This document shows positions 26,273 to 32,482 of a stretch of 37,686 nt of DNA, in pieces. Source of the DNA: a virus; IMG/VR virus record IMGVR_UViG_3300034073_002693, positions 1 through 37,686 of that record; one strand, given 5' to 3'. Both the position numbers and the translations under genes were made by a program. Within the stretch, counting starts at the first letter, position 1. Every line of letters begins with the position of its first letter. The notes beneath the pieces were generated by a model. It worked only from the letters and a program-made list of their open reading frames with translations. It did no database searches and was not told where the DNA came from.

Positions 26273-26707
26273 TTATTTTGTTGTCGTGTATTCCACATGT
26301 AAATTTTCTTTACCCAAAGTATATTGAATTTGGGAGATAATTTTAGGGATTAAATCACGAATATCAACACTATAACGAACTCTTTGTGGATAAACATTAC
26401 CAGTAAATCTTCTAGTACCAATAACTCTTTCATCGATTCTAATTTCAAAGTCGAAAATATCTTCTTTGTCGTAAATTGGTGTTTTGTTAATTTGTTCTTC
26501 TAATTGTTTCTCATACGGATTATATTGTCCCCAAAGATACTCTAAAGATTTTTTCTTTAGTTGACTATTAATCATGTCAACACAATCGTTAACACATTCC
26601 ATAACATCATAAGATTGGACTGCTTTTTGATTAAAGTTTTTAACTGCGAAATATCTTTGACAGATAATGTTTCCGTTAATACGGAGAATGAATTCGAACT
26701 TTTTCAT
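26273..26707 (-). CDS. Unknown protein built of two tandem repeats, upstream of the helicase
   Basis: 144 residues. The two halves align without gaps over 32 positions: FEFILRINGNIICQRYF... (about 4-35) and FDFEIRIDERVIGTRRF... (about 86-117), sharing F-x-F-x-x-R-I-x-x-x-x-I-x-x-R-x-F and a later Q...S-x-D. Each half looks like a small beta-beta-helix unit, and the linker is charged. The ATG overlaps the nuclease stop (ATGA), and the gene sits between nuclease and helicase inside the replication operon, so a replication accessory role is plausible. No known loader or primase motif is visible. Confidence 0.7.
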   Translation of the reverse strand: MKKFEFILRINGNIICQRYFAVKNFNQKAVQSYDVMECVNDCVDMINSQLKKKSLEYLWGQYNPYEKQLEEQINKTPIYDKEDIFDFEIRIDERVIGTRRFTGNVYPQRVRYSVDIRDLIPKIISQIQYTLGKENLHVEYTTTK

Positions 26708-27726
26708 ACTTCTTTTGAATTTTTGTAATTTGTTTTTTCCTTTTTACTTAATTTGATAAATGGGTCGAGGAAATTTACATACCCATTTTCACCACCAGGG
26801 ATAGCATACATTATACCATCCTCAAACATCATTTTTAAAACATTTTTATAATCTCGACCATCAGGGTTTAAAGGTAAGTTTATAAGGTTTAAAACTTCTT
26901 CTTTGGCTTCTTCTGTTAAGAGAGGTTGGTGTAAATCGATAATGATTTTATTAACCTCATAAACATTACCCCTATGACTACCCTTTGTTTTTCCTTCTAT
27001 TATTGAATCAAATATCTTTAAATCTTTTTCTTTTTTCAAGTCTTGAGATTTTAAAATAATTTCTTCTAAAGTAACTTTTCTGTCTTTAATTTCGGGAAAG
27101 TGTGTAAGAAGTGTATTTTCAGTAACACCATCTATACCTTTAATGTTGTCAGTTGAACATCCCTCAATAATTTTGACTAGACCAGCGTTTTTATAATAGT
27201 GCTGGAAGTACCAAGAATAGTTACCAACTCCCACTAAAACTTTTTTATCAGCCAAGTAAAGGGTAACATCTTCAGTAATTAATTGACATAAGTCTCGGTC
27301 ATTTGTGTAAATAATAATTTCTTCATTCTTTTTTTTATTCAAAGCGTAGAATGCTAACAAATCATCAGATTCACAATCTGGGTGTTCGTACTGTCTAAGG
27401 AATAAGTCTTCAGCGTATGCTTTAACTTTTAATTTTTGGAGTTCGTAACTCTCGTCAAAAAAACGAGGTCTATTGTTTTTATACTCAGGATAATAGTCAA
27501 GTCGTAAATACCCACCACGTTCACCATCCCACATAACAACAACTTTATCAACCGATAACTCAAGTATTAATTTTCTAAGTGTTGTGTAAAATTGGAATAT
27601 ACCTCCGATGTGGACTTCTTTATAGAAAACGTTCTTAGCTCCGTTGTAAGAGCGTTTCATCAGAACGTTTCCATCTATAAGAAGTGTTTTGGTTTTTTCT
27701 TTTTTTCTAGTTACCTTGAGGCCCAT
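26704..27726 (-). CDS. 5'-3' exonuclease / flap nuclease, T4 RNase H-like
   Basis: 340 residues from the ATG at 27726. An upstream Met at 27753 would overlap the preceding gene by 47 bases, whereas this one overlaps by 20. Motifs of the PIN/FEN nuclease fold are present: LLIDGN near the start, WDGERGGYLRLDYYPEYKNNR, the metal-binding CESDDLL, YTNDRDL, and STDNIKGIDGVTENTL, which is the helix-hairpin-helix/H3TH region. These match T4 RNase H (305 residues), which removes Okazaki primers and 5' flaps. Position between uvsX and the helicase supports lagging-strand processing. The C-terminal 100 residues are family-specific. Confidence 0.88.
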   Translation of the reverse strand: MGLKVTRKKEKTKTLLIDGNVLMKRSYNGAKNVFYKEVHIGGIFQFYTTLRKLILELSVDKVVVMWDGERGGYLRLDYYPEYKNNRPRFFDESYELQKLKVKAYAEDLFLRQYEHPDCESDDLLAFYALNKKKNEEIIIYTNDRDLCQLITEDVTLYLADKKVLVGVGNYSWYFQHYYKNAGLVKIIEGCSTDNIKGIDGVTENTLLTHFPEIKDRKVTLEEIILKSQDLKKEKDLKIFDSIIEGKTKGSHRGNVYEVNKIIIDLHQPLLTEEAKEEVLNLINLPLNPDGRDYKNVLKMMFEDGIMYAIPGGENGYVNFLDPFIKLSKKEKTNYKNSKEV

Positions 27727-27955
27727 TACCTGTAAAGTTAAAGGGTTCAACAATTTTTTTCTTTTCGTCTTGAGTTTCTTCTTCTAAGACACCTAATTGA
27801 AGTAAAAATTTTATATAGTCATTACTTAATGTATCACCGTTTAAAAATCTTTCTAACCCAGCTTGAATTAGGTAGAAACATGCTAATTGATTACCGTCTG
27901 TTCCTACTAAAGACCTTCTATTAATTTCTTCGACTATGTTATAATTTACTTTCAT
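27707..27955 (-). CDS. Small unknown protein between uvsX and the 5' nuclease
   Basis: 82 residues from the ATG at 27955, which is one base after the uvsX stop (TAATATG). A TTG three codons earlier is less likely. The sequence is mainly helical (IVEEINRRSL, then FYLIQAGLERFLNG and DYIKFLLQLGVLEEE) with a charged, then Gly/Pro-rich tail. No metal-binding or ATP-binding motif is seen. The tight packing between recombination and replication genes suggests a helper in DNA metabolism, for example a mediator of the UvsY type, but nothing in the sequence proves this. Confidence 0.68.
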   Translation of the reverse strand: MKVNYNIVEEINRRSLVGTDGNQLACFYLIQAGLERFLNGDTLSNDYIKFLLQLGVLEEETQDEKKKIVEPFNFTGNGPQGN

Positions 27956-27956
27956 A

Positions 27957-28991
27957 TTATTCAAGACCTTCTAAATCAATATCTGTTTGTGAACCTTCTA
28001 GGGCGAAGTCTTCACCTTCTTGAACATCTAAACCGTTTTTAATAAACATGTCAGTCCAAAATTCAGAATATTCTTTTTTGTATTTTTCTTCAGCTTCTTT
28101 TGTATCTTCGATAAAACCGTGTGGTGTTACAATTACTTTACCATCTTCGTAACCGATACCGTTTACGTGATTTTTAAGAATCGAGATTTTAGTACGAGTA
28201 GCAAATTTAATCTTTCTACCGTTCTTGGTTGCCATAATCTTATTTGTACCAGCTCCTTTTTGATTACCGTAAAGGAAAATTAAAGTACTGTTAAGATAGA
28301 TAGCCTCACCACCTTTCATCTTAATTTTTGGTTGACCCATTGGAGAGTCAGGTAATTCAACCCAAGGTTGGTTAACGAAGACAATAGTATTTGTATACTT
28401 ACTTGTTTCTTTTCTTGAGGATGTAATTCTACCGTTTAATCCCATACCAATTTTATCGGCTAATACAGATGCGTTGTGCATCTTACCACCCTTACCATCA
28501 AAGGTCATTTTACATGGAATGGAACCAACAGAATCCCAAAAGAATACAATGTCATAAGGGATATCACCTTTTGCTTGTGCATCCAATACTTCATTAATAT
28601 AGTCTGTGATTTGTTCGATATAATCAAAATCATCACGGAAAAGAAAGAATCCGTCCCACTCACCTGGATTAACTTCTTTAGCATCTAACCCCATTAACTG
28701 AGCGTGACCGAAACTCCATTTCTTTTCAGTAATAATAAAAATCGGTAGAATACCATTTTGTTGACACCAAATAGCAGATTTTAATAAACCTGTTGTTTTT
28801 CCAGTGTCAGAATGTCCCAAGAAAACATTTAAATGTCCAAGAGCGGGACCAGGAACACCTGTTGCTTTTTGGAAGGCCTCACCCAAGTCGATAAATTTAT
28901 CGGCTTTGTATTTAGTTTTTGTACTAAACTTATCCTTCAAACTATCAAGTGAGAATTCTTTTTTACCTATTGCTTTCTTTGTTGTAGACAT
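27957..28991 (-). CDS. uvsX: Recombinase, UvsX/RecA-like
   Basis: 344 residues. The RecA core is clear: FIDLGEAFQKATGVPGPALG before the Walker A motif GHSDTGKTT (59-67), IIT-E-K-K after strand 2, YDIVFFWDSVGSIP as Walker B/switch, and VFVNQPW followed by KGGEAIYLNST near the DNA-binding loops. The C-terminal 40 residues are acidic (ALEGSQTDIDLEGLE). UvsX forms filaments on single-stranded DNA for strand exchange, repair and recombination-primed replication. T4 UvsX is about 390 residues, so this is a slightly short form. It lies 10 bases after the gp32-like gene, which it works with. Confidence 0.92.
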   Translation of the reverse strand: MSTTKKAIGKKEFSLDSLKDKFSTKTKYKADKFIDLGEAFQKATGVPGPALGHLNVFLGHSDTGKTTGLLKSAIWCQQNGILPIFIITEKKWSFGHAQLMGLDAKEVNPGEWDGFFLFRDDFDYIEQITDYINEVLDAQAKGDIPYDIVFFWDSVGSIPCKMTFDGKGGKMHNASVLADKIGMGLNGRITSSRKETSKYTNTIVFVNQPWVELPDSPMGQPKIKMKGGEAIYLNSTLIFLYGNQKGAGTNKIMATKNGRKIKFATRTKISILKNHVNGIGYEDGKVIVTPHGFIEDTKEAEEKYKKEYSEFWTDMFIKNGLDVQEGEDFALEGSQTDIDLEGLE

Positions 28992-29001
28992 ATTCTTTTA
29001 A

Positions 29002-29835
29002 TTAAAATGGCATTTCATCATCATCTTCAGCTTCATCATCGATGACTGGGGATTTATATTTAGCACTCGTAGTACCAGTTTCTTTCTTCACTGTTTCTTC
29101 ACCTTTGGCAACAAACTTTTCAAGTTTTTTATCCCAAACAGGGTTTTCGCCATTAGCGATGATTTCAAGATACTCAACAGGGGAAGCTTTATAAATTTCT
29201 TTCCAAGACATAGTATCTTTTACCCAAACTTTTGCTTTTTCTTTGTCGTTTGTTAACATTGAAGGGTCTTCGGCCATAATAGAAGTAACTTTTGTGTTGT
29301 TTTTATCTCCACGACCTAACATGAGAATAAGATCACGACCTTCACGACCGTCAGAAAGATTCCCTTTTTTAGTGAAAAGTGGAATCATTTTATCTAATTC
29401 ACCTTCACCTTTGTAATTGTGACGGAAACGCCAAATTTTAACACCGTCTTCTTCTTTTGAGCGGTCAATTACACGAGTCAAGTAAAATTTAGAAGCTTTG
29501 TAGGTTTTGGCAATTTTTTTATCTTCTTCACTACCTGTAGCTTTTAAAGCTTTTTCAACCTCACACAATGGACATGTGTCACCATCGTTGTGTTCTCTAC
29601 AATAAAGTTTTCTCCATTGTCCGTTAACTTGCATTACGTGAAAATAACCTTCTTCAAATGGTGATGCACCATCTTTAGTTGGCATTAAACGAATGGTTAC
29701 TTCACCACTCTTTTCCCCATCTTCCAAACGTGGATTAAAGTACTTAGAGAAATCTTTTTCCTCAAAGGATTTTCCACCCCCAGAGTTTTTGTTTTTTTCA
29801 TACTGCGACATAATCGCATCTAACACATTACTCAT
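29002..29835 (-). CDS. 32: Single-strand DNA-binding protein, gp32-like, with SSB-like tail tip
   Basis: 277 residues. The zinc site of gp32 is visible as C79-x2-H82-x5-C88-P-L-C91 (LYCREHNDGDTCPLC). T4 uses H64/C77/C87/C90. The N-terminal basic arm (1-20) would drive cooperative binding, and the OB-like core spans about 45-220. The C-terminal 40 residues are a KE-rich linker and an acidic tip ending EAEDDDEMPF, which resembles the host SSB tip DDDIPF. The first gene of the DNA-metabolism operon, it is preceded by a terminator and an A-rich leader (TTTAAAAACAAAAACAA) suited to autogenous translational control as in T4. Confidence 0.93.
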   Translation of the reverse strand: MSNVLDAIMSQYEKNKNSGGGKSFEEKDFSKYFNPRLEDGEKSGEVTIRLMPTKDGASPFEEGYFHVMQVNGQWRKLYCREHNDGDTCPLCEVEKALKATGSEEDKKIAKTYKASKFYLTRVIDRSKEEDGVKIWRFRHNYKGEGELDKMIPLFTKKGNLSDGREGRDLILMLGRGDKNNTKVTSIMAEDPSMLTNDKEKAKVWVKDTMSWKEIYKASPVEYLEIIANGENPVWDKKLEKFVAKGEETVKKETGTTSAKYKSPVIDDEAEDDDEMPF

Positions 29836-29878
29836 TTGTTTTTGTTTTTAAATTGTTTAACATTTTATTCATACGCAG

Positions 29879-29891
29879 TACAATCATTGTA
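29879..29891. promoter_or_regulatory. Palindrome TACAATcATTGTA upstream of gene 32
   Basis: A 13-base perfect palindrome with one central base lies about 45 bases upstream of the gp32-like ATG in the only sizeable gap of the operon. It could be an operator or part of an RNA hairpin. No clear host-type -10/-35 pair was found around it. Confidence 0.35.
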
Positions 29892-29948
29892 TACGTTAGG
29901 TTAATAATAATATTAAAACCTGTATTTGTAAATAGGCTAAAAAAAGAA

Positions 29949-29968
29949 ACCCATCATTTCTGATGGGT
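29949..29968 (-). terminator. Intrinsic terminator with GAAA loop
   Basis: The minus-strand transcript forms ACCCAUCA-GAAA-UGAUGGGU, an 8-bp stem with a GNRA tetraloop, followed by UUCUUUUUUU. It ends the four-gene unit that begins at 31990 and separates it from gene 32. Confidence 0.9.
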
Positions 29969-29972
29969 CTGC

Positions 29973-29991
29973 CATAAAATACTATTTTATG
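29973..29991. repeat. Inverted repeat CATAAAAT-act-ATTTTATG
   Basis: A perfect 8-bp AT-rich inverted repeat with a 3-base loop lies between the stop at 29997 and the terminator. It would form a second weak hairpin in the same 3' leader of the transcript. Confidence 0.6.
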
Positions 29992-29996
29992 AGTGG

Positions 29997-30785
29997 TTAA
30001 ATTATTTTTTTCTTGTTTTTAGATTCAGGAACAAAAGATTTTTTAACATCTATTGAACTAAAATCTTTAGCTTCATTAGGGTCTAATTTCCAAACTTTAA
30101 CTTCACCATCTGGACTTTGTGCATCAGGTGTTCCACCATTAATTTCGTAATTAGATTTTAATTTTTCATCGTTCCAATAATCAGTAAGTTTAACATTAAA
30201 AGGGTATGAGTCTAAAGAACGTAATTCTAATTTTTCTTTTGGTTTTTGTGATTGAATGTCTTTCTTAATAATGTTTAATTCGTTAGCCACTGAATCTATT
30301 TTAGATAAAGTAGATTGTAATGCGTCAAATTTAGACATTAAATCGGTAATCATATTTTTACCTTCTTCAGCAGCTTTAACTGCTTTTTCAGAATAACCTT
30401 TAGCGTCATCAGCTTTTTTAATAATATCGGTGACATCGATTTCCTCAACATCATCACCTTCTTCTTCAATTTCATCTGCTGCACTAAATTCATCGGCTGT
30501 ACCAAATTCATCCTCTTCTTTACCTTCTTCAACTTCAGTATCGTCACCAGTTTCTTCTTTACCTTCCTCACCACCAAAATCGAAATCTGGGTTATCCTCA
30601 CCCTCTTCTGTTCCAGCATCTTCCTCATTTTCTTCATTACCTTCAGCATAATCTGTATCATCGGCTAAATAAGTATGTCTTCTAACCTCATTTAAAGAAG
30701 AAGTTCCCTTAATAGGATCATAACCAAGAAGTTCTTTATGTCTTTTTAAAGACTCCTGTAATTCTTTTGATAAATTTTTTTCCAT
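29997..30785 (-). CDS. Highly acidic coiled-coil protein of unknown function
   Basis: 262 residues from the ATG at 30785, one base after the preceding stop (TAACATG). A GTG at 30806 is the alternative. Residues about 45-120 are almost entirely Glu/Asp/Gly, in low-complexity GAA/GAT codons. Residues about 120-185 are a heptad-rich coiled coil (IIKKADDAKGYSEKAVKAAE, DLMSKFDALQSTLSKIDSVA). The C-terminal 80 residues are a distinct conserved-looking domain (LRSLDSYPFNVKLTDYWNDE) with a basic end (SKNKKKII). Acidic plus coiled-coil architecture is seen in phage scaffold and prohead-core proteins and in DNA mimics. Neither is shown here. Confidence 0.7.
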   Translation of the reverse strand: MEKNLSKELQESLKRHKELLGYDPIKGTSSLNEVRRHTYLADDTDYAEGNEENEEDAGTEEGEDNPDFDFGGEEGKEETGDDTEVEEGKEEDEFGTADEFSAADEIEEEGDDVEEIDVTDIIKKADDAKGYSEKAVKAAEEGKNMITDLMSKFDALQSTLSKIDSVANELNIIKKDIQSQKPKEKLELRSLDSYPFNVKLTDYWNDEKLKSNYEINGGTPDAQSPDGEVKVWKLDPNEAKDFSSIDVKKSFVPESKNKKKII

Positions 30786-30786
30786 G

Positions 30787-30987
30787 TTATCTTTGTGTAT
30801 ATTCACTTAATAGCTGACGACCATCATTTGTAATGATTTTCTTATTTTCTCTTTTAACAATTTCTTCAGGGTTGTTCATTAAACATTCTTCATCCTGACA
30901 ATTATTTTGTTTTTGATTAGTTAAAAAAGAATCTAGTTTTGACTTAAGTTCTTTTTCAGATTTTTGTTTATTTCTATCTGTAATCAT
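30787..30987 (-). CDS. Small charged protein of unknown function
   Basis: 66 residues, Lys/Glu/Gln-rich and probably helical, with two cysteines in NNCQDEECLMNNPEE. It begins with ATG at 30987 behind a promoter-like element and ends one base before the acidic coiled-coil gene, suggesting that the two are co-translated. No family recognised. Confidence 0.62.
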   Translation of the reverse strand: MITDRNKQKSEKELKSKLDSFLTNQKQNNCQDEECLMNNPEEIVKRENKKIITNDGRQLLSEYTQR

Positions 30988-30998
30988 AAGCTTTTTTA

Positions 30999-31010
30999 TT
31001 TATAAATATC
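30999..31010 (-). promoter_or_regulatory. Putative phage late promoter element
   Basis: On the minus strand this reads GATATTTATAAA and continues TAAAAAAG. It lies 23 bases upstream of the ATG at 30987 and overlaps the stop of the preceding gene. It contains an exact T4-type TATAAATA box. Confidence 0.55.
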
Positions 31011-31416
31011 AAGACTCCGATAAAAATATTCGTTCAATATTGTTTATCTCAAGATTATCACCCTTTAACATAATCACCTTATTTTTATAATTATCCCAAT
31101 TAATTTTATAATCTTTATGATTAACATTCCCGGCTAAACCGCTTTCTTTTTCAATTAATTTATTTAAAGCATTAATTGTGAAAATTGTATCACCTTTTTT
31201 ATGTATTTGAATTGTTTTTGGTAGTTCTTTTTTAATATTAATTCTATTTTCGATATCAATTTGAATCTTATATGTTAAAAGATAATCGCCCGTATCAACT
31301 TTAAAGAAAAAAACTTGTTCTTTTTTAACATTAAATTTTTTTCTAATTTTTTCTAGAAAGTTATCTAGATAATCAGCCTTCAGAAACGAGGCTAAGAGTA
31401 GTACTTTTTGTTGCAT
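31009..31416 (-). CDS. Conserved-looking hypothetical phage protein
   Basis: 135 residues with an alpha/beta pattern: a KVLLLASFLKADYLDNFLEK start, FFFKVDTGDYLLTYKIQID strands, and a helix in TINALNKLIEKESG. No cysteine. The ATG lies 44 bases inside the end of the upstream 205-aa gene in another frame, an unusually long overlap here. From memory, similar small protein pairs occur in marine T4-like phages, but I cannot confirm this. Function unknown. Confidence 0.65.
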   Translation of the reverse strand: MQQKVLLLASFLKADYLDNFLEKIRKKFNVKKEQVFFFKVDTGDYLLTYKIQIDIENRINIKKELPKTIQIHKKGDTIFTINALNKLIEKESGLAGNVNHKDYKINWDNYKNKVIMLKGDNLEINNIERIFLSES

Positions 31417-31990
31417 CTTTATATATTAAGTATGGCAAATATTTTATATCTAAATATTTGAGTTCATTCTTAAAATTTTTTAACTCCCCCTCCGAAAAGT
31501 TTGTTATTTCTTTTAATGTACTCAAAATTATTCCCCTATCAAAACCTATGAAATCAAGTTGTTCTAAGTCAATAGAGTAAATAACAAAGTCATGGTATAC
31601 ATACACAACTTTATTTAAATATAAATATGCAAAACCATTTGCAACATTTTTAATTTTAATAATTAATTCATCGATATTATTTATTTTATAGATGATTGGG
31701 TCTATATTAAAAAATTTTATTTTTTTGGTGTAGTCCTTATAGGATTTTTCTATAAATTTTTTTAAATCATTTTCAAAGATATTTCTTTTTTCTACTGAAG
31801 AAAAAGTCCAATAAACATTATCTTTTATTTTTTTTCTTAAAATTGATGCTTCAGGGTATAATGTTTTAGTTAATTCCCAACCAACTATTAAATTAGGTAT
31901 TTCGTTATTTTTTACCTCTTCTAAAATATTAAAATTGTTGGGTATTCCCGTAAAACTTTCTTTTGAAATTATATTGCCGACAACAATCAT
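31373..31990 (-). CDS. Conserved-looking hypothetical phage protein
   Basis: 205 residues. Notable segments are IPNLIVGWELTKTLYPEASI and VYWTFSSVEKRNIFENDLKKF, then two beta-type strands around FAYLYLNKVVYVYHDFVIYS. It is Lys/Ile/Asn-rich with no cysteine or known catalytic motif. The first gene of a four-gene minus-strand unit, its ATG lies 33 bases from the divergent plus-strand gene, so its promoter must overlap that gene's. It probably works with the overlapping 135-aa gene. Function unknown. Confidence 0.65.
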   Translation of the reverse strand: MIVVGNIISKESFTGIPNNFNILEEVKNNEIPNLIVGWELTKTLYPEASILRKKIKDNVYWTFSSVEKRNIFENDLKKFIEKSYKDYTKKIKFFNIDPIIYKINNIDELIIKIKNVANGFAYLYLNKVVYVYHDFVIYSIDLEQLDFIGFDRGIILSTLKEITNFSEGELKNFKNELKYLDIKYLPYLIYKDATKSTTLSLVSEG

Positions 31991-32002
31991 TTTTTATCTT
32001 TG
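31974..32002 (+). promoter_or_regulatory. Bacteroidota-type promoter for the plus-strand gene
   Basis: TTG at 31974-31976, an 18-base spacer and TATCTTTG at 31995-32002. This matches the Bacteroidota consensus TTG-N17-23-TAnnTTTG. It ends 21 bases before the ATG at 32024. It lies partly in the coding start of the divergent gene. Confidence 0.6.
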
Positions 32003-32023
32003 TCTTAAATATAACAGATTAAG

Positions 32024-32482
32024 ATGAAAAAAGAAACCGAATCAAACTTACTTACTTCTGAAACATTAAAAAGTTTTATTTTTGCTGGTACAGCTGTTTT
32101 TACTACTGTTAACGAAAAAACAGGTAATCGTTTTACATTTCGTGTTCGTAAAGCTGGTTGGGGTACCTTGAATGTAAAGTCGGATATCTTTTATGTTTCT
32201 GTTTTAACAGGTTCGGATAATGAATCTTGTTATACTTTTTTAGGTACTTTTTTTGGTGGTTCAAATCAATTATATCGTCACTCACCAAAAAGTAAAATTA
32301 GTTCTTCCGCTATTTCCAATAGGGTGATAGAATGGTTTTTTCAACATTATATTAAAAACCCCAATATTTACACAACGGTTAAAAATTACCATTCAGGTAA
32401 ATGTGGTAAATGTGGTAGAAAACTGACCACCCCTGATTCAATCAAAAGTGGTCTTGGTCCTCAGTGTGGAAATAGAGTTTAA
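32024..32482 (+). CDS. DUF6011-like zinc-binding protein, only plus-strand gene
   Basis: 152 residues. The C-terminus H123-x3-C127-G-K-C130-G-R-K-L-T-x4-S-I-x2-G-x-G-P-x-C148 matches the DUF6011 pattern, a small zinc-knuckle domain found in many phage and mobile-element proteins. Residues 20-75 are beta-rich (GTAVFTTVNEKTGNRFTFRV, then FYVSVLTG and YTFLGTFFGG). It is transcribed against all other genes here from its own host-like promoter, and its stop is shared base for base with the convergent hub gene (TTAA). This looks like an independently regulated early or 'moron' gene. Function of the family is not established. Confidence 0.82.
   Translation: MKKETESNLLTSETLKSFIFAGTAVFTTVNEKTGNRFTFRVRKAGWGTLNVKSDIFYVSVLTGSDNESCYTFLGTFFGGSNQLYRHSPKSKISSSAISNRVIEWFFQHYIKNPNIYTTVKNYHSGKCGKCGRKLTTPDSIKSGLGPQCGNRV

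Noticed and set aside
29935-29973. 12-codon frame MADPSEMMGFFF across the terminator
   Set aside because: The sequence is explained by the terminator hairpin and its U run.
30350-30661. Lysine/methionine-rich 103-codon frame
   Set aside because: It is a shifted reading of the GAA-rich acidic region of the real gene, with low complexity and no start context of its own.
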